This document shows, piece by piece, positions 1-7,360 of a stretch of DNA of 31,275 nucleotides (within the stretch, counting starts at the first letter, position 1; each line of letters begins with the position of its first letter). The notes beneath the pieces are model-generated. The model was not told where the DNA came from and did no database searches. It saw nothing but the letters and a program-made list of their open reading frames with translations. Source of the DNA: SIG424 sp045546695 (GTDB lineage Bacteria; Bacillota; Clostridia; UBA1212; UBA1255); NCBI GenBank assembly GCA_045546695.1, contig JAZQDE010000026.1, positions 1-31,275 of the forward strand, written 5' to 3'. Position numbers and translations under genes: made by a program.

Positions 1-2
1 TT

Positions 3-98
3 AAAACAATACTCAATTCCGCAGATATGAAAGCAATTCCTTTGTATGAAAGAGTGGGTTTCCATACTTCATCAACAATTATGTACATAGACCTTTAA
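3..98 (+). CDS. GNAT-family N-acetyltransferase, C-terminal fragment
   Basis: Open frame from the left edge to a TAA at 96-98. The visible 31 residues include ADMKAIPLYERVGF, which matches the end of the acetyl-CoA-binding fold of GNAT acetyltransferases (an A-x-x-LYxxxGF pattern), followed by the last beta strand TIMYIDL. GNAT enzymes transfer an acetyl group from acetyl-CoA to an amine; the substrate cannot be told from this tail. The start lies outside the window. Family assignment rests on one short motif only. Confidence 0.6.
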   Translation, partial: KTILNSADMKAIPLYERVGFHTSSTIMYIDL

Positions 99-187
99 AT
101 TCAAATTGATTTGACAATAAGACAAATTCCAATTTATCGAATAGGTGATATTTGTTTAGAAAAGGGTTTTAGGTTCTCCTAATAAGT

Positions 188-402
188 GACATTTGGGCAC
201 CTAAATGTCCTGCTTGTTATGGTATGAGACAAATATTAAACCCTTTCGGGTTTAGTGATACTTTATTCGCCCATTAATTGCCGCAGGCAATATAACTTGA
301 ACGAAGTTCAAATATAACTGCGAAGCAATAGAACTCACCGTAAGGTGAATAAAACTGGAGTTGTATCCTTACGGGTACAACGCCTAACTCAGGGTCTTTT
401 TT
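188..402. repeat. Tandem array of short stem-loops joined by ATAAC-like linkers
   Basis: There is no gene between 99 and 426. Perfect or near-perfect inverted repeats follow one another: 188-209 (GACATTT arms), 237-254 (TAAACCC arms, TTTC loop), 277-291 (ATTGCC arms, GCA loop), 297-311 (TTGAAC arms, GAA loop), 319-327 (TGC arms, GAA loop), 335-348 (TCACC arms, GTAA loop) and 360-381 (9 bp with one G-T pair, TTAC loop). The central ones are separated by ATAAC (292-296), ATATAAC (312-318), ATAGAAC (328-334) and ATAAAAC (349-355). A run of seven T at 396-402 could end a plus-strand transcript. A TTGACA at 111-116 lies upstream but its -10 is poor. Function unknown; it could be a structured RNA, the 3' untranslated region of the acetyltransferase gene, or a dispersed repeat. 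Confidence 0.7.
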
Positions 403-426
403 TAGCTGTATATAGCCCATTTACAG

Positions 427-499
427 TCGAGATGACAGGGCTCGAACCTGCGGCATCCAGTTCCCAAAACTGGCGCGCTACCAACTGAGCTACATCTCG
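427..499 (-). tRNA. tRNA-Pro(TGG)
   Basis: The minus strand folds as a cloverleaf: 7-bp acceptor stem CGAGATG/CATCTCG, D arm with GCTCAGTTGGTAGCGC, anticodon stem CCAGT/ACTGG enclosing loop TTTGGGA with anticodon TGG, and T arm GCAGG-TTCGAGC-CCTGT, with discriminator A at 427. The 3' CCA is not encoded (CTG follows), so it must be added by a nucleotidyltransferase. A strong promoter sits just upstream at 511-539. No clear T-run terminator follows on this strand. Confidence 0.96.
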
Positions 500-510
500 T
501 AACCTTGCAA

Positions 511-539
511 ATATTACACCATGTAGCGCAGTTTGTCAA
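511..539 (-). promoter_or_regulatory. Sigma-A promoter of tRNA-Pro
   Basis: On the minus strand there is TTGACA (534-539), a 17-base spacer and TAATAT (511-516), 12 bases before the tRNA 5' end. The -35 is a perfect consensus match and the -10 is 4 of 6. Confidence 0.8.
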
Positions 540-572
540 ACACTAATTTTCACAAATTATAACTCCGAAATA

Positions 573-1466
573 TTATGCAGCTTCAACTGTCACACCTATT
601 TCAACAGAAGCATTCTGGAGAAGTTCTTCCTCGCTGAGAGCTCTTTCGTAGAAACGGATTGACTGGATATTTGCAGCAAATGCCTTCTGTGACTGAGCAT
701 GTCCTACGAACATAAGGAGGTTAACGTCCATGCCTGTAGCAGGTACTGTCTCAGAGATAAGAACGCCGTCAGAATACATTCTGCAGAAGCCCTCATCAAG
801 ATTGAAAGAAATAGCAATTGTATGTCCGCTTACGAGGTTGATACCGTCGCCTGCCTTCGGTCTGTTATTACCGTTACCATTCTTGAACTCGATATCGCCT
901 GTAGAATTTCTGATAAAGAGTGCGAACTGGTCGTTACCACCATTTGTAATACCATGGTTGTTGATGAGTGTACCGAAATCATTACCAAGAACTTCGAGGT
1001 CAGAAAGTTTTAATTCAACTGTGTAGTCGTTAGAATTGATAACTTCAACGATTTCTTCAGGGAAAACAACTTCTTTTGTGTTCATGTAAAGACCTGTATC
1101 TTTATCGAAGAAGAGATTTTCACCGTCATTTTCGAGGTATTCGATGTGATGTCCATTACCACTTATGTCATCCCAGTAATCAGTATCATCGAAACCATCA
1201 AGTGTGTTGAATGTACCTTCGTAAAGAGCAAACAAGCCATCAGTGATGTAGTTTATCTTAATTGAAGTGGGCTCTGCTGTCGGAGCCTGAGTAGGTTCCT
1301 CTGTCGGTGCGGTCGTCGGTGCTGTTGTAGGCGCTGTTGTAGGTGCTGTTGTAGGAGCCGCTGTCGGATCTGAAGCAGGCTCTTCACCGCCACCACATGC
1401 AGAAAACATCATAATTGACGCAAGCAACATAGCAACAACTACATAAAAAATGCTTTTTCTTTTCAT
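573..1466 (-). CDS. LamG-like domain lipoprotein with Pro-Thr linker
   Basis: 297-residue secreted lipoprotein. The signal peptide MKRKSIFYVVVAMLLAS ends in lipobox FSAC, so the Cys should be lipidated and the protein held on the outer face of the membrane. Residues about 28-65 are a Pro/Thr/Ala spacer coded by 12-bp repeats. The remainder (about 75-290) has the look of a laminin-G/concanavalin-like jelly roll: short beta strands, GLFALYEGTFNT near its start, DYTVELKLSDL in the middle and SIRFYERALSEEE near its end, a typical LamG closing strand. Such domains bind carbohydrate or protein; the ligand is not known. The ATG at 1466 is chosen over in-frame ATGs up to 1508 because GGAGGAA lies 5 bases upstream and the signal peptide begins there. 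It follows the metallohydrolase lipoprotein gene with a 51-bp gap, which contains a small CATGAT-AGTC-ATCATG stem-loop. Confidence 0.8.
   Translation of the reverse strand: MKRKSIFYVVVAMLLASIMMFSACGGGEEPASDPTAAPTTAPTTAPTTAPTTAPTEEPTQAPTAEPTSIKINYITDGLFALYEGTFNTLDGFDDTDYWDDISGNGHHIEYLENDGENLFFDKDTGLYMNTKEVVFPEEIVEVINSNDYTVELKLSDLEVLGNDFGTLINNHGITNGGNDQFALFIRNSTGDIEFKNGNGNNRPKAGDGINLVSGHTIAISFNLDEGFCRMYSDGVLISETVPATGMDVNLLMFVGHAQSQKAFAANIQSIRFYERALSEEELLQNASVEIGVTVEAA
1306..1365 (-). repeat. 12-bp tandem repeat coding the Pro-Thr linker
   Basis: Five consecutive 12-bp units of the type GGTGCTGTTGTA start at 1306, 1318, 1330, 1342 and 1354; the middle three are nearly identical. They encode APTT-type tetrapeptides of the surface linker. 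Such repeats can change copy number by slippage, always in frame. Confidence 0.85.
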
Positions 1467-1517
1467 AAAAATTCCTCCATATTTTATATTAAACATGATA
1501 GTCATCATGTCATAAAC

Positions 1518-2546
1518 TTATTTGCCCGGCGTAATGTCTTCCTTTGTCAAAGCATCAAAATTTACCGGAAATTCGATTGACTGAGTCTTGTATCTGCCTG
1601 TTATAAGGTGATATTCAACACCAAGATCAATCATCCATTGGCGCACAACCAATGTCTGCAACGTGCCGCTGGTATTGTCAAATACCCAGTCCGGTGTAGG
1701 CCACAGGCACATTTTAGGTTTAATTTTCACATATACACGCTCTGCCACACCGCCCTGGCCATGATGAGCCATCTGGACTATGTCGCTCTGAATTGTCTTT
1801 GCACATGAAGCCAGGAGTCTTCCGCCCTCGCCAACGGCCGCATCACCTAAAAACAGCACAGTCTGACCTTCAATTGTCAATCTGAAAATAAGCGACGTAT
1901 CATTGATATTTGTCTCACCCTCCGAATCTGAAACAGTGCAAAGAATCTCAACTTTAATACCATCTATTTCAAACACATCGTCGGTGAAAACATTTTTACC
2001 GTTAGTCTTGTCAAAAGCACCCTCGCCAAAGAAACGGTCGTATGACTGCTTTACGTCGTCGAACAAATATGTAAACTTGCCGTTTTCCATTCTCTGCATA
2101 AATGCACGTGACGGAAGATTAAAATACACGTTGTTTACTTTAATCTCTTTTGACGGATCCGTGCCAATTAATGTAAATTCTGTAACGTGGTCATCGTGAA
2201 GATGCGAAAGGAACCATGCTTCAATCTCAGGTACCTGCTGACCCGTCAGCTCCTGAAGATATGAATACAGATAGCCGGAGTTATTTTCTCTCGTACCTAC
2301 TCCGCCACCGTCAATAACTATGTATTTATTATTTCTGGTCTTGATTACGTAGCAGTTCATAAGAGTACTTGTGTCAGGGCTTACCTGATACAGTACAGGT
2401 GCTGAAGGAGCTGCCGTAGGAGCCGGGGTAACCTCAGGCGCCTGCGTAGGTGTACTCTCAGTATTAGTAGTATTATCACCACATGCGCATGTCATCAATA
2501 ATACCATACTCATTATAATTGCCAATATGTACTTTTTACGCTTCAT
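1518..2546 (-). CDS. Metallo-beta-lactamase-fold hydrolase, lipoprotein (ComEC C-domain type)
   Basis: 342 residues. Signal peptide with lipobox MTCAC, then a Thr/Pro/Ala linker (about 27-50). The rest is a metallo-beta-lactamase fold: VIDGGG near residue 76, the zinc-binding HLHDDH at about 113-118, VLFLGDA at about 230 and MAHHGQGG at about 260, which supply the remaining metal-binding His and Asp. The motif set resembles the extracytoplasmic hydrolase domain found at the end of ComEC and in stand-alone secreted relatives. The substrate is unknown; a phosphoester or nucleic acid would fit. GGCGGAGAA precedes the ATG, which overlaps the end of the zinc-ribbon gene by 11 bases, so the two are probably translated in tandem. 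No DNA-uptake gene is adjacent, so a competence role is not supported. Confidence 0.8.
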   Translation of the reverse strand: MKRKKYILAIIMSMVLLMTCACGDNTTNTESTPTQAPEVTPAPTAAPSAPVLYQVSPDTSTLMNCYVIKTRNNKYIVIDGGGVGTRENNSGYLYSYLQELTGQQVPEIEAWFLSHLHDDHVTEFTLIGTDPSKEIKVNNVYFNLPSRAFMQRMENGKFTYLFDDVKQSYDRFFGEGAFDKTNGKNVFTDDVFEIDGIKVEILCTVSDSEGETNINDTSLIFRLTIEGQTVLFLGDAAVGEGGRLLASCAKTIQSDIVQMAHHGQGGVAERVYVKIKPKMCLWPTPDWVFDNTSGTLQTLVVRQWMIDLGVEYHLITGRYKTQSIEFPVNFDALTKEDITPGK

Positions 2547-3117
2547 AAATATTCTCCGCCTGTTTAGTTGCCTTTTGTTTGCTTATTATACGTTGGAAAA
2601 CTTCTTTTTTAGCCTTAACTCTTGCAAAATTAATAATTGTAAAAACCGGTGAAACTACGCCGAAGATAACTGAAATAACAATACAGCCCGGACTGTTGTA
2701 TGTATTGTAAGCCTGCTCGACATCATCGTACACTGTATACATCAAAGCTTCTCTTTTTTTAAACATAACGTGATTTACAATGACCAACGGAAGCGTATTC
2801 ATCAATACAATGGAAACAAAAATAAGCATCATTACTGTAGCCGGAAATTCTGTTTCACCAGACTCCAGGTCCGAAACAATTATAAGAGGAATTGATAAAA
2901 TCAGACAATATACAATGGTAAATATCTTCATATAAATCCATTGAATCCTCCATGCAAGACGTTCCCACTTTATAAGACGATAGAACCAGTCAAGAACTTC
3001 CTGTTCTTCTTGTTCAGGAGATACGTAACCTGTATTTCCGGCAACATTTCTGCCACAGTTTGAACAAAAATTTTCTTCACCTTTCATTTCTTTTCCGCAA
3101 TATGTACAATATTTCAT
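2536..3117 (-). CDS. Zinc-ribbon membrane protein, unknown function
   Basis: 193 residues. It starts with a double CxxC zinc ribbon (CTYCGKEM, then CSNCGRN, residues 4-25), followed by three hydrophobic segments at about 63-82, 93-117 and 146-166 with charged loops between. This layout of a cytoplasmic zinc ribbon in front of membrane helices is common in Firmicutes proteins of unknown function. The metal is inferred from the four cysteines. The ATG at 3117 follows AAGGAAGGTG. It is the first gene of the unit that continues into the metallohydrolase and LamG lipoproteins; its promoter is visible at 3142-3170. Confidence 0.7.
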   Translation of the reverse strand: MKYCTYCGKEMKGEENFCSNCGRNVAGNTGYVSPEQEEQEVLDWFYRLIKWERLAWRIQWIYMKIFTIVYCLILSIPLIIVSDLESGETEFPATVMMLIFVSIVLMNTLPLVIVNHVMFKKREALMYTVYDDVEQAYNTYNSPGCIVISVIFGVVSPVFTIINFARVKAKKEVFQRIISKQKATKQAENIYEA

Positions 3118-3141
3118 ATATACACCTTCCTTTATCTTCCA

Positions 3142-3170
3142 AGTATATCACATGAAAAAAGCTAATACAA
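3142..3170 (-). promoter_or_regulatory. Sigma-A promoter for the zinc-ribbon/metallohydrolase unit
   Basis: Minus strand TTGTAT (3165-3170), 17-base spacer, TATACT (3142-3147), about 25 bases before the ATG at 3117. The -10 matches 5 of 6 bases and the -35 4 of 6. Confidence 0.6.
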
Positions 3171-3194
3171 TCAATCTATTAATAAATAATTAAA

Positions 3195-3223
3195 TTGAAT
3201 TCCTGATAATCGGATGTTAAAAT
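3195..3223 (+). promoter_or_regulatory. Sigma-A promoter for the cysteine desulfidase gene
   Basis: TTGAAT (3195-3200), 17-base spacer, TAAAAT (3218-3223), 29 bases before the ATG at 3253. It lies back-to-back with the minus-strand promoter at 3142-3170. Confidence 0.65.
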
Positions 3224-3252
3224 AAAACGATAATTTTACTGAGGTTTTGTCC

Positions 3253-4533
3253 ATGATAAATGAAAAAATTTACAATTCATATATTGATATTCTTAACTGG
3301 GAGCTTGTTCCTGCAATGGGCTGTACAGAGCCTATATCCCTTGCGTACGGCGCTGCAAAATGTAAGGAAATTCTTGGAAATATTCCTGACAAAATATATG
3401 CAAAATGCAGTGGCAATATTGTGAAAAACGTACGTTGCGTGAAGATACCGCATTCTGAAGGTATGACCGGTATTGCAGCGGCAGTCGTCCTCGGTGCGAT
3501 CGGAGGAAAGAGTTCAAAAGAGCTTGAAGTCCTTTGCGACGCTACACATGACGATATAAAGGCCACTCGTAAATTTATCGCCGAAAACCGCTGTGAAGTG
3601 TCACTTTTAGACAGCACTTCTCCCCTTCATTTTATCCTGATTATGGAAAAAGGCGAAGACCATGCTGAGATAGAAATCTGTGAAAATCATACAAATATTA
3701 TCCGTATTGAGAAAAACGGAGAGGTCCTTTTCCACAAGGACTTCTGCGCACACGTTGAAGAGCCGGACTATGACTCGCTTAATCTTGACCTTATCAAGGA
3801 GTTTGCAGATACCGTAAAAATCGAAGATGTCAAGGAAGTTATTGACAGACAAATCACATATAATATGGCAATTGCCGAAGAGGGTTTTGATGGCAAATAC
3901 GGCATCGGAATCGGAAAAATCATTACTGAGTCATACCCCGACAATACAATCACAAAAATGAAAGCAATGGCATCCTCCGGCTCCGAAGCACGTATGGGCG
4001 GTTGCGAAATGCCTGTTATTGTTAACTCAGGAAGCGGCAATCAGGGAATTACAGCATCTGTTCCTGTTATCGTATATGCCCGTGAGAAAGGATTTTCAGA
4101 AGAAAAGCTGTATCGTGCGCTCGTTTTTTCTAATCTGTTTGCTATATATCAGAAAACATTTATTGGTACTTTGTCAGCCTTTTGCGGAGCGGTTTCCGCC
4201 GCATGTGCTGCCGGCGCCGCTATCACGTACATAAGCGACGGCGATATAGATCATATTCGTTTCACGATTGAAAATACACTGGCAAATATTCCCGGAATTA
4301 TATGTGACGGCGCAAAAATATCGTGCGCAGCAAAAATTGCCACTTCAGTGGACGCAGCTTATCTGGCCCATAAAATGGCAATTTGCGAAGCTTCTTATGT
4401 TCCTTTGACAGGTATCCTTCAGGAAAACATTTCCGAGACAATCTCAAGCGTTGGCTCTATCGGAAAAGAAGGTATGAAGGAAACCGACAAGGAGATTTTA
4501 AAAATTATGATGCACGGCAGTCAGAAATTATAA
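3253..4533 (+). CDS. cyuA: L-cysteine desulfidase family (CyuA/UPF0597, YhaM-like)
   Basis: 426-residue cytoplasmic protein of the UPF0597/CyuA family, which breaks L-cysteine to pyruvate, ammonia and sulfide using an oxygen-sensitive iron-sulfur cluster. Diagnostic segments are VPAMGCTEPISLAYGAAK near the N-terminus (Cys 24), the glycine-rich SGSGNQGITASVPV, and the C-terminal NIPGIICDGAKISCAAKI, whose cysteines with Cys 24 are candidate cluster ligands. Length is normal for the family. The ATG at 3253 is preferred over an in-frame TTG at 3247 because GAGG (3241-3244) is 8 bases from the ATG. It has its own promoter and no operon partner; no cysteine transporter or CyuR-type regulator is next to it. 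The same family includes proteins annotated as serine-dehydratase-like, so cysteine as substrate is inference. Confidence 0.85.
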   Translation: MINEKIYNSYIDILNWELVPAMGCTEPISLAYGAAKCKEILGNIPDKIYAKCSGNIVKNVRCVKIPHSEGMTGIAAAVVLGAIGGKSSKELEVLCDATHDDIKATRKFIAENRCEVSLLDSTSPLHFILIMEKGEDHAEIEICENHTNIIRIEKNGEVLFHKDFCAHVEEPDYDSLNLDLIKEFADTVKIEDVKEVIDRQITYNMAIAEEGFDGKYGIGIGKIITESYPDNTITKMKAMASSGSEARMGGCEMPVIVNSGSGNQGITASVPVIVYAREKGFSEEKLYRALVFSNLFAIYQKTFIGTLSAFCGAVSAACAAGAAITYISDGDIDHIRFTIENTLANIPGIICDGAKISCAAKIATSVDAAYLAHKMAICEASYVPLTGILQENISETISSVGSIGKEGMKETDKEILKIMMHGSQKL

Positions 4534-5253
4534 ATTCTTCATTATTTCCAGAAGCGGCCTTGGATCATTTGCCGTGATGAGCGACGCCCCTCTTTCTATG
4601 CAGAGGTTGACGTCGTTTTCATTATCTGCACAATACATGTGAATCGGCAGACCCTTTTCACGATAAAAAGGACAAATTTCCGACTTTACAAGTAACATAT
4701 TAAGACCTATCTCGTCATAACAATCGTATCCACAAAACTCGTGCATCTGGAAATCCGGATATCCCATCGTACGAGCATTGTACTTTTCCTTAAGATATCT
4801 GATGATACGTCCGTTAAAAGCATAGAACCAGCATTTGTCAAACATACCATATTTTTCTAGAAGACCACACGTGATATCGACCGTTTCTTCCGTATATTCC
4901 TTAATCTCAACGCCAAGCAGTATATCAGGTCTTTTTTCTGCCACAAGGCAAAGCAACTCTTCAAAAGTCGGCACCTGAACTTTGCCGGCAAACTCTTCGC
5001 CAAACTTTGCTCTGTAGCACGGATCAAGAGCCTTGATCTCTTCTAAAGTCATATCACGAAGATGGCCCGCTACCCCACACGTACGCATGGGGCTGCCATC
5101 ATGCATCAACACAGGGACTTTATCCTTAGACAACCATATATCAAACTCAACAGCGTCAACACCAAGTTCAAACGCTTTTTCAAAAGATAACAACGTGTTT
5201 TCAGGATAAACAGCACAAAAGCCGCGATGTCCTTCTGTAAAAATTCTTTTCAT
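4528..5253 (-). CDS. Glycerophosphodiester phosphodiesterase
   Basis: 241-residue GDPD-family TIM barrel without a signal peptide, so cytoplasmic. It hydrolyses glycerophosphodiesters to glycerol-3-phosphate and an alcohol. The catalytic signature is at the N-terminus: GHRG (8-11), YPENTLLSFEKAFELG and AVEFDIWLSKDKVPVLMHD, giving the catalytic His, the metal-binding Glu/Asp pair and the second His. LGVEIKE supplies the later Glu, and the C-terminus has the typical MYCADNENDVN and LITANDP. It resembles UgpQ-type enzymes in length. GAGGG lies 8 bases before the ATG. It begins 9 bases after the glycoside-hydrolase-like gene and is probably cotranscribed with it. Its stop shares the palindrome TTATAA (4528-4533) with the convergent cysteine desulfidase gene, so there is no room for a terminator between them. 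Confidence 0.9.
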   Translation of the reverse strand: MKRIFTEGHRGFCAVYPENTLLSFEKAFELGVDAVEFDIWLSKDKVPVLMHDGSPMRTCGVAGHLRDMTLEEIKALDPCYRAKFGEEFAGKVQVPTFEELLCLVAEKRPDILLGVEIKEYTEETVDITCGLLEKYGMFDKCWFYAFNGRIIRYLKEKYNARTMGYPDFQMHEFCGYDCYDEIGLNMLLVKSEICPFYREKGLPIHMYCADNENDVNLCIERGASLITANDPRPLLEIMKNL

Positions 5254-5262
5254 TTTATTCCC

Positions 5263-7266
5263 TCATTTTTTTCTTTTCTTGATTATTGCAATTGCTGCTA
5301 CAGAAATAATCATGTGAAGCGCAGCTGCACTGATGCTACCGCCGCAACCTGATTTTTCCTTAGCATCATCCTCGACAGGCTCAAGCGCACCTGTGAAACG
5401 GAATGCAAATCTGCCGCCCGGAGCTACGTCGCCATACTGATAGAAGTCCATGATATCGCCACTGTCTTCAGTAGCCTCATCAACTCTCGTATTATCAGCC
5501 CACTTGAAGTTAAATTCGAGACTCTTCTCAAGGCCGAGAGCTGAACGTGGTACCTCAATCTGCAAACGCTTACCATTTACTGTAAACTTCGCTGTGCCAC
5601 ACTGTTCAAAATTCCATCCGCCTGTAGAGCGCTCGATAACAGCTTCGTTTCCATTAGGAGATACACGGTTGATGATATATTCAAAGCCTTCCCAGTTTGC
5701 TGTGACACCACTTGTATCCGTATCTATAAGCAAGCGCATCCATGCAGGATCTGAGCTACTTGTAATGTCATTTACTGTCTCAACCATGAAGTAAATATTA
5801 TTATCATCATATGCAACTTTAGAAGTTACGATATCGTTACGCATTGTATTTGATACGTATGGAATCGCACCCCAACCCTTTGCGTCACGCTCTCTCGTGC
5901 TACCTATATAGTGGTCAAAGCTGAGGAGTACGTCTGCCCACTGGTCGTCAGCAGAATTGATATCAATTGTCTTCTTTACGTTCTTGTCGTCTGTTGCAAG
6001 ATCAGGAGCGTCAACACCCTTATATTTTCTTACATTACTTACTAACTGATAGTAGAAATGGTCTTGTGTGACGCCTTTACTCGGCTCAATATCACGGCTG
6101 AATTCAGCATTGTACTGGTCTGGGAATGCGTTTGTAGTACCCTGCCACTCACTATGTCTGCCTGCAATCCATTCATTCCATCCTGTGATGAAAATAAAGT
6201 CAGGATCAACTTCGAGAGCGTAATCCCATTGCTGCTGGAAGTTAAGACCATACAAGAAAGCATTTTCTGTATCTTTATTTATCGTAATCGTCTCATTTTT
6301 ATACTTATAAGTATATGAGTAATCGCCCTTTGCATATCCTCTGCCGTATACACCGCCACGATAGTCGTTCATAGCAACAAGGCCGTGCTTACTTGCATTC
6401 TGTGCAACGTTTACTGTCATCTGTTCTACAGAGCCGTCTTCTCTGACACCATATTTTGTCTGCGGATAAATAGAGCACCAGCCCCACGTTTCCTGCTCAA
6501 TAGTCGTGTCTTTAGCAAAATAACCGGGTTCGTTCTTTCTGAATGTAAAGAAATCATAGATTTCCTTATCTTTTTCATTTGTCAGGTCAAGGCAACCTTT
6601 GTGTGCCATGATAAGCGGCTTGCCATCCCAATAGAACCATAAATCCTGGTTCTTTCCTTTTGAATAGATTGAACCATAGAGCATTTTGAGTTCTGTTCTG
6701 GAGTTTGAATTGGCAGCAAAGTTAAGCATGAAAGCAACCTGCGGAACGTCAACGCCTTCTTCTTTAGCTTCTGAGAAAACCTCAAAAATTACTCTGTAGC
6801 CTTCAGGCCATGTGAAAGTACCGTTTGTACAGTCAAAAAAGATAACGTCAACACCTGCGTCAGCAAGCATCTCTGCGTGTTTTCTTACAACGTATCTGTC
6901 GCTGTTTACATAATAACCGAACATTGGCTCATCCCAGAAATAAGGTGTGCCGCTTGACGTATTTTTCCATGCTTTGTGATTCCAGTCATTTCGTGCCTCC
7001 GGAAACTCATTTATAATCTGAGTTACGTTGTAAGCTTTTTTACCGGATGACTGAGACAAGTGCCATGTCCAATAGAACATACCGACAACTTTTTCCTGGT
7101 CTGTGTCGCCTACTTCTTCATAGTTGGCAACTGTTCTGCCCAGGCCGTCCACAGCAACCCACGAGCCGGGATTAATGTTTGATTCTGCAGCTACTGTCAT
7201 GCCACCGATAAAACACGATAACAGCATAATTGCAGATAAGATCAATAAAAGTAACTTCTTTGACAT
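5263..7266 (-). CDS. Secreted glycoside-hydrolase-like protein (GH71/GH99-type barrel) with CBM9-like domain and membrane tail
   Basis: 667 residues. Signal peptide 1-27 (cleavage near VAA-ES). Residues about 35-420 look like a (beta/alpha)8 hydrolase: VVGMFYWTWHL, ADAGVDVIFFDCTNGTF, and FITGWNEWIAGRHSEW, the last being the GWNEW motif seen in GH99/WbsX-like proteins. Residues about 435-625 form a CBM9/DOMON-like beta-sandwich (VLLSFDHYIG, YDDNNIYFMVETVND, LLIDTDTSG). The C-terminus has KSGCGG, a hydrophobic stretch and KKRKK, a Cys-containing sorting-type tail. The true start is 7266: AGGAGG lies 8 bases upstream and the signal peptide begins there. The barrel family is a judgement by motif, and the sugar is unknown. 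It lies between a CBM9-like lipoprotein and a glycerophosphodiesterase. Confidence 0.7.
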   Translation of the reverse strand: MSKKLLLLILSAIMLLSCFIGGMTVAAESNINPGSWVAVDGLGRTVANYEEVGDTDQEKVVGMFYWTWHLSQSSGKKAYNVTQIINEFPEARNDWNHKAWKNTSSGTPYFWDEPMFGYYVNSDRYVVRKHAEMLADAGVDVIFFDCTNGTFTWPEGYRVIFEVFSEAKEEGVDVPQVAFMLNFAANSNSRTELKMLYGSIYSKGKNQDLWFYWDGKPLIMAHKGCLDLTNEKDKEIYDFFTFRKNEPGYFAKDTTIEQETWGWCSIYPQTKYGVREDGSVEQMTVNVAQNASKHGLVAMNDYRGGVYGRGYAKGDYSYTYKYKNETITINKDTENAFLYGLNFQQQWDYALEVDPDFIFITGWNEWIAGRHSEWQGTTNAFPDQYNAEFSRDIEPSKGVTQDHFYYQLVSNVRKYKGVDAPDLATDDKNVKKTIDINSADDQWADVLLSFDHYIGSTRERDAKGWGAIPYVSNTMRNDIVTSKVAYDDNNIYFMVETVNDITSSSDPAWMRLLIDTDTSGVTANWEGFEYIINRVSPNGNEAVIERSTGGWNFEQCGTAKFTVNGKRLQIEVPRSALGLEKSLEFNFKWADNTRVDEATEDSGDIMDFYQYGDVAPGGRFAFRFTGALEPVEDDAKEKSGCGGSISAAALHMIISVAAIAIIKKRKK

Positions 7267-7297
7267 TTTGACGTCCTCCTGATTTCTTCTTTTGGTG

Positions 7298-7326
7298 ATT
7301 TTAACATATCGCAATATAAATTGAAA
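7298..7326 (-). promoter_or_regulatory. Possible promoter for the glycoside-hydrolase-like gene
   Basis: Minus strand TTTCAA (7321-7326), 17-base spacer, TAAAAT (7298-7303), 31 bases before the start. The -35 is weak, so read-through from the upstream lipoprotein gene is an alternative. Confidence 0.35.
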
Positions 7327-7360
7327 CAGAAATTTAACAAATACACACGTGAAAAGATGA

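Noticed and set aside
111..140. TTGACA at 111-116 as a promoter for the stem-loop array
   Set aside because: The best -10 (TATCGA near 135) matches only about half of the consensus, so I do not list it as a promoter.
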